A program made the position numbers and the translations under genes. The notes under the pieces are model-generated. The model was not told the DNA's origin and did not search any database. It saw nothing but the letters and a program-made list of their open reading frames with translations. DNA of 64,000 nucleotides from Rhodocytophaga aerolata (GTDB lineage: Bacteria; Bacteroidota; Bacteroidia; Cytophagales; 172606-1). Position 1 is the stretch's first letter, and each line of letters begins with the position of its first letter. Where the stretch lies: assembly GCF_030503435.1 (NCBI RefSeq), contig NZ_JAUKPO010000017.1, forward strand, positions 89,251 through 153,250, given 5' to 3'. Of the stretch, positions 55,369 through 63,944 are shown one piece after another.

Positions 55369-57402
55369 CTAGCATAGAAAGTAGACCCGGAAGGTGGAAC
55401 CTTTGCCTACCTGACTTTCTACAGTAATTTCACCTCCGGCATTCTCAACCATCTTCTTGATCATGTATAAGCCAATGCCAGAACCTTCCACGTGGTCATG
55501 AAAGCGGCGGAACATAGTAAAAAGCTGATCCAGCCGCCTTGGTTGGATGCCTAATCCGTTATCACTGACCCTTAGCACTTGCCCTCTAGAGGTGCACTCA
55601 CAACCAATATGCACCAGGGGTACTCGTTCAGGGGAACGGTACTTAATTGCGTTGGATAAGAGATTATAGACCACACTGCGTAAATTCTTCTCTGAAAAAC
55701 GGATGGGCGGGCATGCCTTTACGTCTATGCTTACTTGAGCATTAGTGGCAACCATCAGGGGCTCTAGGTCAAGCAGCACTTCCCCAATTACTTGGGCTAA
55801 ATCTACTAAAACCGCTTCTTTGCTGTTTTCCTTTTGCAGTTTGACTACTTCGGTAAGACTATCAATGGTTCGCTTAAAGCGTTCCACCGAATCTTGCAAG
55901 AGACTGCGGATGCGTCCTACCCGTTGCATGGCTACTAGATCAGCAGGCAATGTACGCCAGAGATTCTGTATGAGGCCCTCAATGTTGGTAATAGGGGCTT
56001 TCAAGTCATGGGAAGCCGTGTAGATAAAATTATCCAGGTCATTGTTGATCCGGATCAATTGTCTGTTTTTTGATTCAAATTCCTCAGCCAAGCTACGGAA
56101 ACGCGTCTCACTTTCTTTCAGCCGTTGCTCGGCGTTTTTTCGATCATCAATGTCAAGCCCTACCCCCATCATTCCGATGAATTGCCCATTTGGTGAGAAG
56201 CGAGGGGTGGCTTTCCATAAAATGGTGCGGTAGATCCCATCCGTTCCTTTTTGACGATTTTCAAAGGTACATGACGCCCGTTTAGTAAATCCCTCCATAT
56301 AGATGTTAGTAGCCGGCTCAATGTCATCAGCATGTGTGATTTCGGCCCAGGCCCGTCCTTTGGAATCTTCCATGGCTACGCCAGTATAGTCTCGCCATGT
56401 TTTGTTCAGATATTCTACCTCTGCATTCTCTCTGGCAAGAAAAAGGAAGACAGGGGCATCATCGGCAATCGCACGAAAACGCGCTTCACTTTCTTTTAAC
56501 GCTTCTTCCATCCGCTTGCGTTCTGTCACATTGCTTGCTGAACCCAGCCATTCAACAAGGCTGCCTTCAGAATTTAGAATAGGAATTGCACGCGAGACAG
56601 TCCAACCTATCGTTCTGTCGGCAAGTCTTATTCTATGCTCTAATTGAAATATACTTTTATGTTTGATTGCTTGATTGATTGCATGTCTGACAGGTAATTG
56701 ATCAGTAGGAGGAATATTTTTCTCAAACCAATCTCTTTGGGGCTTTCCCGTATCTGGAATGAATACATTGCCCTGCAGTACACCCATTTCGCTCCAATCT
56801 GCTGACATGGTGAAAATTAAATCAGAGCTTGCCGTAATAAGTGTCCGCAAATGCTCTTCTCTCTTCCCTAAGGCTTGTTCAGCCTGTTTTTGTTTCCTTT
56901 CGGCAAGCACCCGCTTTGTAGTTTCGACAACAATGGCCAATACGCCCGCAGGGTTTCCCCGCTCATCTATTACCGGACTATAGTTCAAGTCCATCCAAAC
57001 TTGTTCTGCTTCATTGTTTCTATAAAGGGTAAACGGCTGATCTTTGTAGGAGAGCGTTTTACCTTCCAAGCCATTTTGCATCACATGGCGGTTAAAATCT
57101 GCTACCTCCGGCCACCCTTCCACTACCTTTGATCCTAACAGAAAGGGGTGTCTTGCTCCGGCAAAGACGGCATAGGCATCGTTGTAAATCATAACCCCCT
57201 CGCTCCCCCATAGCATGACAAGTGGAACGGGCGATCGAAGGACAATGCTAACAGCGGTTTTTAAGCTTTGTGGCCATTGTTGGCAGCTTCCAAGGGAGGT
57301 TTTATCCCAGTCAAAAGCCCTGATCAATTCTGCAAGTTTCCCGCCCCCTGAAAGAAAGTGACTCTTGTGTTCCTCGCCTTGTGGCTCGTTAATATTCTTC
57401 AT
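55369..57402 (-). CDS. Multi-PAS sensor histidine kinase
   Basis: 677 residues, cytoplasmic, no membrane segment seen. Three PAS-type domains occupy about 35-165, 182-297 and 303-425, each ending in the ERK/DRK linker typical of PAC segments. The phosphoacceptor is H465 in YTASHDLKAPITNIEG, and the ATPase domain shows NLLSNAIKYRSP, DNGLGIQPRRL and GSGIGLYMIKKM. No response-regulator gene is adjacent, so it is an orphan kinase. The upstream gap 57403-57809 holds copy B of the dispersed repeat and nothing else recognised. Confidence 0.93.
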   Translation of the reverse strand: MKNINEPQGEEHKSHFLSGGGKLAELIRAFDWDKTSLGSCQQWPQSLKTAVSIVLRSPVPLVMLWGSEGVMIYNDAYAVFAGARHPFLLGSKVVEGWPEVADFNRHVMQNGLEGKTLSYKDQPFTLYRNNEAEQVWMDLNYSPVIDERGNPAGVLAIVVETTKRVLAERKQKQAEQALGKREEHLRTLITASSDLIFTMSADWSEMGVLQGNVFIPDTGKPQRDWFEKNIPPTDQLPVRHAINQAIKHKSIFQLEHRIRLADRTIGWTVSRAIPILNSEGSLVEWLGSASNVTERKRMEEALKESEARFRAIADDAPVFLFLARENAEVEYLNKTWRDYTGVAMEDSKGRAWAEITHADDIEPATNIYMEGFTKRASCTFENRQKGTDGIYRTILWKATPRFSPNGQFIGMMGVGLDIDDRKNAEQRLKESETRFRSLAEEFESKNRQLIRINNDLDNFIYTASHDLKAPITNIEGLIQNLWRTLPADLVAMQRVGRIRSLLQDSVERFKRTIDSLTEVVKLQKENSKEAVLVDLAQVIGEVLLDLEPLMVATNAQVSIDVKACPPIRFSEKNLRSVVYNLLSNAIKYRSPERVPLVHIGCECTSRGQVLRVSDNGLGIQPRRLDQLFTMFRRFHDHVEGSGIGLYMIKKMVENAGGEITVESQVGKGSTFRVYFLC

Positions 57403-57620
57403 TGATTCAACCTGTTCTCAAGGCATGGAATAGCTATCCAACCGATTCGATGCCTTCATCAAAATTTAGATTGAAATTTATGAATATTTTTGATTTGTAC
57501 TAGGTAAAAAAACTTGGTTGTTTGGATTAATGAACAATTTTTTAATTGCACATCCTGTTTTGATTTTAAGATAGATGTTACTTAAGTTAAACCCATAAAT
57601 TTTTAAACAGCCAATATTAA

Positions 57621-57660
57621 CGGTAGTTAATTTAACCGCCCCTTTCTAGTAACAGAAAAG
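57621..57660 (+). repeat. Dispersed intergenic repeat, copy B
   Basis: GGTAGTTAATTTAACCGCCC followed by CTTTCTAGTAACAGAAAAG; nearly the same as copy C at 61835. Confidence 0.6.
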
Positions 57661-57809
57661 CAAGATAAATTAAAAAACTACTAAATTTTCTTCTCTGCAT
57701 CTTTCCTACAAGAGGAGGCCTGCCAGGTGAATATATACCCTTATGTTGCTCTATGTTATTTGTGCTCTGAACTTAGCGTCCAGTTCATTGCCAAAATAGG
57801 TGCCTAGCC

Positions 57810-58364
57810 TTAACTTCTTACCGGCTGTGGAGCATCTTCAAAATGCTTATATTTTCCAAGAAGTTTACCTAGATGGTAAGTAGCCGGGATAATTGCCTTT
57901 TTTACAAAGCTGGGTATTTCGGGTAAGTCATATTCAGAAGCATAGCGGGTCATCAGATAAGCGCCATCAAAGGCTTCCGGTTCCCCTTTCCCCGATTTGT
58001 TTTGTGCAGCGTAAATGGATGAGAGAAAAAAAACAATTGTGTTTGCCGGTTTAATCCACCCTTTGCAATGCAATATATCTTCACCGGCATTCCAGAAGCG
58101 GTGAGCTATACCTCTTTTGAAAAATAGACTTTCCCCTTCTCCGGCATAGTGCTCTACTCCTCCTTGAATCTGATAGCCAATACGGCCTTTTACTACTGTT
58201 AACTCCTCGTCTTGCAGCCAGTGGGTATGCATCAGTGGACCTCTGCCGGGCTGTATATAGTTTTCTACCAGTACTTTGTCGCCATCTGGCTCTTGTTGCA
58301 CTTTGAGGAAAATTAGCTTTTCACCCATACAGTTTTCTATGGTGTGGGGATAATTTATTGTCAT
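57810..58364 (-). CDS. Cupin domain protein
   Basis: 184 residues starting MTINYPHTIENCMG at 58364. A longer frame from 58478 exists but would run through the operators and overlap the divergent gene, so it is rejected. A single cupin barrel is visible: PGRGPLMHTHWLQDEELTVVKG supplies the two His and Glu of motif 1, and GIAHRFWNAGEDILHC covers motif 2. The C-terminal 70 residues are helical. It is divergent from a TetR gene across an 86-bp region dominated by a large inverted repeat, so it is almost certainly that regulator's target. Confidence 0.87.
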   Translation of the reverse strand: MTINYPHTIENCMGEKLIFLKVQQEPDGDKVLVENYIQPGRGPLMHTHWLQDEELTVVKGRIGYQIQGGVEHYAGEGESLFFKRGIAHRFWNAGEDILHCKGWIKPANTIVFFLSSIYAAQNKSGKGEPEAFDGAYLMTRYASEYDLPEIPSFVKKAIIPATYHLGKLLGKYKHFEDAPQPVRS

Positions 58365-58390
58365 AGGTTTATTGTTTTCAACAAAATTAA

Positions 58391-58450
58391 TTACTTTTGG
58401 ACAATGTCCAAACATTTTACTAATAATTTTTGGACATTGTCCAAAAGTAA
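58391..58450. promoter_or_regulatory. Double TetR operator forming a 22-bp inverted repeat
   Basis: TTTGGACAATGTCCAAA (58396-58412) and TTTTGGACATTGTCCAAAA (58428-58446) are each perfect odd-centred palindromes with centres 33 bp apart. The whole block is also one inverted repeat: 58391-58412 is the exact reverse complement of 58429-58450. The right arm abuts the TetR start codon at 58451. Confidence 0.88.
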
Positions 58451-59080
58451 ATGAAAACAGAAGAGAAGATCTTAGCAAAAGCCCTGGAACTATTTAATGA
58501 ACGGGGCGTGGAATATGTAGGCATGCGTGAACTGGCAGCTATCTTGAATATGAGAGTGAGTAACATTACCTACTATTTTCCAACCAAAGACGATTTGGTG
58601 TATCAGCTAGCGGTAGATTTGGGTGTACTAAACGCCCAGGTATTTGTGCATAATCCGGCTATCACACTTGAGGGTTTTCTGCACATGCTGAAGGCAGTAT
58701 ATGAGAATCAGCTTAGGTATAAATGTCTTTTTTTGAGTGTTGTCCACTTAATGAAGCAAAATAAAAAAATAGCTACCCGGTACCAGCAAACCCAGACTGA
58801 GCGGTTCGCTACGCTGCGGTTGAATTTGCAAACTCTTGTCCAATCCGGTGAATTGCTACTACAAGATGAAAAGGAGCTGGAAATTTTACTTTCCACTCTT
58901 TCCCTTGTCAACCGCTTCTGGATTTCAGAAGCACAGATTTCTTACCTGCACTTAGCTGCAGCGCAGCAAATACATCATTACTTACTGATAATTTCTCAGT
59001 TGTTGTTGCCTTATGCTTCACAGCAAGGAGCAGCGAAACTTAACTTACTACTCAAAAATGCAGAGATAGAGATATTCTAA
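58451..59080 (+). CDS. TetR/AcrR family transcriptional regulator
   Basis: 209 residues. The N-terminal DNA-binding domain is clear: EKILAKALELFNERGVEYVGMRELAAILNMRVSNITYYFPTKDDL. The C-terminal ligand domain (60-209) is helical and not closely recognised. The start codon directly follows the operator block, so autorepression together with control of the divergent cupin gene is expected. The ligand is unknown. Confidence 0.93.
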   Translation: MKTEEKILAKALELFNERGVEYVGMRELAAILNMRVSNITYYFPTKDDLVYQLAVDLGVLNAQVFVHNPAITLEGFLHMLKAVYENQLRYKCLFLSVVHLMKQNKKIATRYQQTQTERFATLRLNLQTLVQSGELLLQDEKELEILLSTLSLVNRFWISEAQISYLHLAAAQQIHHYLLIISQLLLPYASQQGAAKLNLLLKNAEIEIF

Positions 59081-59136
59081 TTTTCTATCAAGTTTTCATT
59101 TATGTTAGTTTTCATTCTTACCCATATCTGAAGTTT

Positions 59137-59167
59137 CAGCAAAGGGGGAGATAATTTAACTACCAAT
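59137..59167 (-). repeat. Dispersed intergenic repeat, copy D
   Basis: On the minus strand: GGTAGTTAAATTATCTCCCC then CTTTGCTGAAAC, matching copies A-C. It lies in the gene-free stretch 59081-59691. Confidence 0.5.
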
Positions 59168-59195
59168 AAAGTTTATATAGAGGATGGATATAAAA

Positions 59196-59227
59196 ATGAA
59201 GAGCCTCTTTCAGGAGAGACTCTTCAT
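59196..59227. terminator. Hairpin downstream of the TetR gene
   Basis: ATGAAGAG/CTCTTCAT plus CTCT/AGAG separated by one mismatch, 6-nt loop, about 115 bp after the TetR stop. A T tract is lacking, so function is uncertain. Confidence 0.5.
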
Positions 59228-59620
59228 CAGAGGCGAAACAAATTTCTGCATTTAGTATCTGCTAAAGAGGAACTTGCGCCTCATGTGTACCTGCTAAAAC
59301 CATTGTAATGTTCAGCCGGAAAGAGGGGATGACTCTAATTGACTTTAAGGTAAGGAATATAATCTAGCTTGACAATACCTAGTTTTAGGTATTTTTATAT
59401 TATTTTCGTTAACACCAATATTTTGGTCTTGAAAAAAGAGGACACTGATTTAAGCATTACGCACCCAAGGCAATAGAGAATAAAGGCAACTTTGCCCCAT
59501 TCAGATAACTTCTAAAAAGTCACTTATTATGAATGGTATGGCTCTTGTTGCCAAAATCATCACCTATCCTTACTTTATTATGTTTAAGCGTAAGGTAGAT
59601 AAGCATGGAATTTCAAGACT

Positions 59621-59665
59621 AAACAAACATCCGATTACTGGATTATAGCAATCGGATGTTTGTTT
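59621..59665 (-). terminator. Intrinsic terminator of the 59692 lipoprotein gene
   Basis: A 16-bp perfect stem AAACAAACATCCGATT/AATCGGATGTTTGTTT with a 13-nt loop, about 26 bp beyond the stop. Confidence 0.85.
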
Positions 59666-59691
59666 AATAGATAGGATTGATGAAGGTTGGA

Positions 59692-60510
59692 TTACTTGCA
59701 CTGGTATGAATAAGTAGTCTCATCTATATCTACATCATTCGCATCCACTATCCCATCTCCATTGATATCTCCTGTGCTTGTAGAAGTTGATCTGGTAGGA
59801 AATCCTTTTTCATTGAATTCATAGGTGAAGATTTCTCCACTTTCAGCTGAATCATCAGAAGCATAAGAAGAGGTATAGGTTTGCTTCTTTAGCATATTTT
59901 TAGAAGGCGTAGCTCCATAGCCTGTATTGAGTAGTTCTTCTATGGCTGACAATTTATTGTCCCTATCTAAGTAATACTCATAGGTTGTAGTATTGGAATA
60001 GGTACTGCTTCCCGCTGTATACGAAGTGGTGCTTTTAGTAAGATTGCCACCTGCATATTCATAAGTAATGATCCCATAACTGGTTGTCACTTTAGTGCGG
60101 TTACCATTGCTATCATATTCCGCAGTGCTCACCTGTGTAGCACTACTGCCTGGCTCTGAGCTGGTCATTTTGATCCATTGCCCTTTGGCATTATATTCTA
60201 TTACCCCGCTCTCTTCTACCTGAGTATCCTCATAGGAGAGTATTTTTACTACCCGGTTATTGTTGTCATATTCAAGTATGGCATAGCCTTCCTCATGAGT
60301 AACTTTGCTGACACGGTTTTTGCTATCATAGGCAAGCAGTTGACTCTCGTTTCCATAACCTATTTGTGTCAGAAGGCAGGAAGGAGTATTGGCAGGTGTA
60401 ACGGCTTGTTCATCTTTGCTACAGGAAGTAGTCAAGGTAATAGAGCCTAAAGCAATACCTGCAGAGAAAAGTAATTGTAGGGAATGTTTTGTGAAAATAT
60501 TCATTTGCAT
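59692..60510 (-). CDS. Surface lipoprotein with YD-type repeats and a calcium-loop tail
   Basis: 272 residues with a lipobox (LTTSC, cysteine near 30). Residues 45-210 contain repeated tyrosine/aspartate motifs of the RHS/YD type (LLAYDSKNRVSKVTHEEG, LEYDNNNRVVKI, IEYNAKGQWIKM, AEYDSNGNRTKV). Near the C-terminus DINGDGIVDANDVDID matches a dockerin-like EF-hand calcium loop. There is no polymorphic toxin tip, so it is more likely a small beta-structured surface protein. Function unknown; it is transcribed alone. Confidence 0.75.
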   Translation of the reverse strand: MQMNIFTKHSLQLLFSAGIALGSITLTTSCSKDEQAVTPANTPSCLLTQIGYGNESQLLAYDSKNRVSKVTHEEGYAILEYDNNNRVVKILSYEDTQVEESGVIEYNAKGQWIKMTSSEPGSSATQVSTAEYDSNGNRTKVTTSYGIITYEYAGGNLTKSTTSYTAGSSTYSNTTTYEYYLDRDNKLSAIEELLNTGYGATPSKNMLKKQTYTSSYASDDSAESGEIFTYEFNEKGFPTRSTSTSTGDINGDGIVDANDVDIDETTYSYQCK

Positions 60511-60739
60511 AAAAAGGGTTATATACTAGCCTCACTTAAGAAGTGAGGCAACCCTAAATGCATATACATGTTGGTAAGTAACTGTTATAAAAGCAGGCGA
60601 GAAGGTAAGATTTTACTTATTTTAGCTAAGATCTTCCCTGATCAAGCTAGATGATTTGTCAACATATTTTGCTTTTCATTCCTTAACAGACGAGGGTAGT
60701 CAAAACACGCCCTCTGCATTTCGCTCTCTTTCCCATTTT

Positions 60740-60778
60740 ATGTAGGAATAACAAAGGGAAGAATAAATTAAGCTACCT
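60740..60778 (-). repeat. Dispersed intergenic repeat, copy E
   Basis: On the minus strand: AAGGTAGCTTAATTTATTCT then TCCCTTTGTTATTCC, the most diverged copy. Confidence 0.45.
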
Positions 60779-60807
60779 TCATATGTATACTGGCTTTTAC
60801 GTATCAT

Positions 60808-61660
60808 TTATTTTTTTGCAAAGAATAGCTCTGCATTTTTAGAATAGATTTTTTGTTTTTGTTGTTGGGATAAAAAGTCAAGTGCTTCTATAGAAGCAAT
60901 CACCTGATGAATGTTTCCATTGTCGGACCCAAACATGAGCCGATCCTCTAAGCCTGCTCCAATAAAGCTTTTCATGATCGAATAGAACTTTTCAGAAGCG
61001 ACAATAGCAGGGTTAGAAATGACAGAAACATCGGCATAGACATGTTTATTTAACTTCATAATAGCAATCGTCTCCTTGTAAAATATATCGCCACTGTGCA
61101 TAATTCACACTTTCATGGTGGGAAATTTCTTTAGCATCTTCTCTAGGAGTAAAGGATTGCCCATCTCCATTTTAAAATTTGGACTCCCATGGCCAGGCCC
61201 TGCTCCACCAGTATGAATGCCCACCGGTAGCCTGTATTTTACAGCTAAGGCAAAATAGGGATTCAGCAAGGTATCCAAGGAAGAAATGCCATAGTACTGA
61301 CTTAACACTTCCCCAAGAAAATCAATGTTGTTCGCTTTAATTTGTCCCTCTACCCATTTGAGATGGCCACTCTTTACCATCAGAAAAACAGGCCTGCAGG
61401 CTGTAAGGCACTTTGCCATTCGGACAAGGAAACATGAGTCCATACAGCAAGGACATCTTCGATTGAGCCCGGTAAGTGCTTTGACCCTCCCAGGAGCTAC
61501 TGATGGCCGCCTTGTAGACACCTGCAGCTTGTAAAGCTTTTATATGGCCTATTATATCCTTTGCTCCATGTAAATGCACATCAAACACTTTAGGAGGCTC
61601 TTTTTTTGAAGCAGAAAAACAAAGGCAGCTAAGGGTAATCAAACAAAACCATGTCTTCAT
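60808..61660 (-). pseudogene. Exported amidohydrolase, inactivated by a frameshift and a nonsense codon
   Basis: A start at 61660 gives a signal peptide (FCLITLSCLCFSAS) and KVFDVHLHGAKDI, the metal-binding HxH of the amidohydrolase superfamily. A frameshift near 61380 (after PYSLQACF) leads into HLKWVEGQIKANNIDFLGE, LPVGIHTGGAGPGHGSP and KKFPTMKV. A TGA at 61107-61105 then interrupts V-stop-IMHSGDIFYKE, after which the same frame continues through DRLMFGSDNGN to 60808. Two independent lesions show the gene is dead. The intact ancestor would be about 280 residues. Confidence 0.82.
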
Positions 61661-61834
61661 AGTGTTTTGATAAAATGATAAACCTAGATTCCTTAAAGCA
61701 TTGCAGCCAATCGATAAATACAATATAAGGTTTCAAGCGTATAATTTTAGCAAAAGGATGATAAAACTGTAGGTAAGAGAGTAACTCTGGTAAAGAAGCT
61801 TGAATGCAGTTTCATCTATCCCCCGTTTAATATA

Positions 61835-61872
61835 GGTAGTTAATTTAATCTCCCTATTCGAGTAACTTAAGA
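61835..61872 (+). repeat. Dispersed intergenic repeat, copy C
   Basis: AGGTAGTTAATTTAATCTCC followed by CTATTCGAGTAACTTAAG; near-identical to copy B over the first 15 bases. Confidence 0.6.
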
Positions 61873-61998
61873 ATATGGCCAAGAGGGGAGCATATTTGTT
61901 ATCAATATTCCCCATCTTGCCTTGATAGGCATTTTCCCAAAAAGGGTGAATATATTACTGCTCTTATTACCTTCCAGAACAAGAGCGAATTAAGCTTC

Positions 61999-62166
61999 AT
62001 GAGCGTATTAATTTTTGCTGCTATAGTAGTTAGTTTAGATATACTGCTGATAGGTATATTAGCTGTAGCTACCAGTAGGTGGGTAGATGAGTGGATGAGC
62101 AAGAAAGAAGAGACCTATCTGTTTGGACATCAGAGAAAAGAAAGCGAGGAATTGACAATTTACTAG
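61999..62166 (+). CDS. Possible small single-pass membrane protein (55 residues)
   Basis: ATG at 61999, stop at 62164-62166. The translation has one clear hydrophobic segment (LIFAAIVVSLDILLIGILAV, residues 4-23) followed by a charged tail (RWVDEWMSKKEETYLFGHQ and on). That layout is protein-like rather than random. No good ribosome-binding site precedes it, which is common in this phylum, and the frame is open upstream of the ATG, so it could also be the tail of a decayed gene. Confidence 0.35.
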   Translation: MSVLIFAAIVVSLDILLIGILAVATSRWVDEWMSKKEETYLFGHQRKESEELTIY

Positions 62167-62233
62167 TACTGCTTTTAAAGGGTTAGTTCAGGTATAGTAT
62201 GTAGAATGGGTATAGGTTTATTGATCTGTTCCT

Positions 62234-63478
62234 TTATTTAAACCCAAACAGCAAGGGAAACAGAAAGGTCACAATCATTGTCCATAGGCAGTAAATGGGC
62301 AGGTAGAAAGCAATGGCCTTACCCACTGCGCTTAAGTCAACCTTCTTTAAGAGTACCCTGAAGAGTTGTACTGTTACTAATATAAGATTTATCAAAATCA
62401 AGACATTTCCACCTAGAACAGCGGCCCTGTTAGGCGTAATCCCCCATTCTGTAATCCGGAACAAGATTGCAGATAGCGCAATACCATTTACGAGAATAGT
62501 TACCACAGATAGCAGAAAAATAACCCATAATTCAATTCCGTGTTTAGTTGAATTAGCTGTTTCAGCAACGGAAAAGAAAATAATGGCCATCACACCAATT
62601 AATAAGCCATTAAATATCAATAAAAACTCCCGGTCATTATAAGGGTCTTTCCCGGAATAATCGATGGCTACCAGATAGATCAAGAGCATCACTAGTACCA
62701 GTGGACTAAATATTCTGGCAATCACCGGGGAAACTCTACCAACTAACTGCGGATTAGTTTGAGTAAGATAGGTGCCAAAGATTGGTGCAGCAGGCAAACC
62801 AAAAAGGACAACATTCTCAAAATAAAACTCTTCAATCTGAAAGCCAATGAGTGAGAAAAGCCCAATAGTTAATCCGGTCATGATTCCCCCCGCTATAAAC
62901 ATGAGCGTGGTCATGACAATTAGGTCGCCATTATATTTCAAATAACTAAGCCGTTTCTCATCCTTATTTCTGATTTCCCCAACAAAGGCAAAACCCAAAA
63001 TTGACCATAGAAATAAGAGTAAATGAACGCACGATAAGAGTAATGTATCACTTTTATTTACATCAGGAAGAAAATTGATGAATAGTAAACTCAAAAAGGT
63101 TGTACCCACAATAAAAGCAATCTTACTCCTTGAGAGTTTATTCTTCCAAGCAAAGTAGGCAGCTAAGGCAGGAAAAATGATGAAACCTATATTTCTGGGA
63201 TAGAAAAAGTCTTCATCTATACTTAAAAGTGCCGGTAGTTTTGCTATCAGACCCGCTAGCAGACAAGCAATAAGCACAACGACCAATTCTCTGTTTGTAC
63301 CCCAATTGATCTGATCACTTTCGTAATTTAAGCGTGCATTCCAGAAATCAGCCAGTGAGTTACCTTTTAGCTCCGGATAGAGTGCAAGGAATGATCGCTT
63401 AAAATGCACCTTATTTGTTCTGTATAGCTTTTCTAGGTGCCCAGGGTCGTTTAAATGAATACGTATTTCCTCCTTCAT
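62234..63478 (-). CDS. DUF4153-type integral membrane protein
   Basis: 414 residues. A hydrophilic N-terminus of about 65 residues (DPGHLEKLYRTNKVHFKRSF) precedes about ten to eleven hydrophobic helices. The pattern with FALVGEIRNKDEKRLSYLKYNGDL and a conserved polytopic core matches DUF4153 proteins. Function unknown. It is transcribed alone. Upstream, 63479-63944 is AT-rich with only a minor 7-bp hairpin at 63662-63679. Confidence 0.75.
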   Translation of the reverse strand: MKEEIRIHLNDPGHLEKLYRTNKVHFKRSFLALYPELKGNSLADFWNARLNYESDQINWGTNRELVVVLIACLLAGLIAKLPALLSIDEDFFYPRNIGFIIFPALAAYFAWKNKLSRSKIAFIVGTTFLSLLFINFLPDVNKSDTLLLSCVHLLLFLWSILGFAFVGEIRNKDEKRLSYLKYNGDLIVMTTLMFIAGGIMTGLTIGLFSLIGFQIEEFYFENVVLFGLPAAPIFGTYLTQTNPQLVGRVSPVIARIFSPLVLVMLLIYLVAIDYSGKDPYNDREFLLIFNGLLIGVMAIIFFSVAETANSTKHGIELWVIFLLSVVTILVNGIALSAILFRITEWGITPNRAAVLGGNVLILINLILVTVQLFRVLLKKVDLSAVGKAIAFYLPIYCLWTMIVTFLFPLLFGFK

Positions 63479-63944
63479 TCTGGTATATTTACGATCTCTT
63501 AAAGTAAAATCTTTGATAATGAATGTTTAAGTATTTCAATCCTAAAATGTACTAGGCCACATCCAAATGAAGTGTCCAATAAAAAACAATAGGAGATCTA
63601 TCACTTTCTTCAACCTATTTACTTGTACAGTTAATACATAAATTAACACATGACACTACCTAAAGCTAGTGGTAGCTTTCCTTACTATATTATTCCTGTT
63701 TACCTTTTTAAAAGTACTTTGTATTTCAAAGTTAAAAGATAAGTTATTCTTATACAAACTTTGCTGAAAGTAATTTTTATAATACCATTATCATCCATGG
63801 GCGACCTGTCCTTGGTGGCTGATCTTTATGTGTACATCCGCTAAGTGGATAGGTCAATTAATCAAAAACAAAGGCAAATGATTGTTTATGGCATTGATTG
63901 CACATCTTTGCCCTTCCTAATATGGGTGGGTTACCTGAAAAGGG

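Noticed and set aside
58365..58478. 38-residue N-terminal extension of the cupin protein
   Set aside because: It would translate the operator palindromes and overlap the divergent TetR gene; the cupin homology begins at the ATG at 58364.
59529..59645. 38-codon frame beginning MNGMALVAKIITYPYF
   Set aside because: Its 3' end coincides with the terminator hairpin of the opposite gene, and nothing else supports coding.
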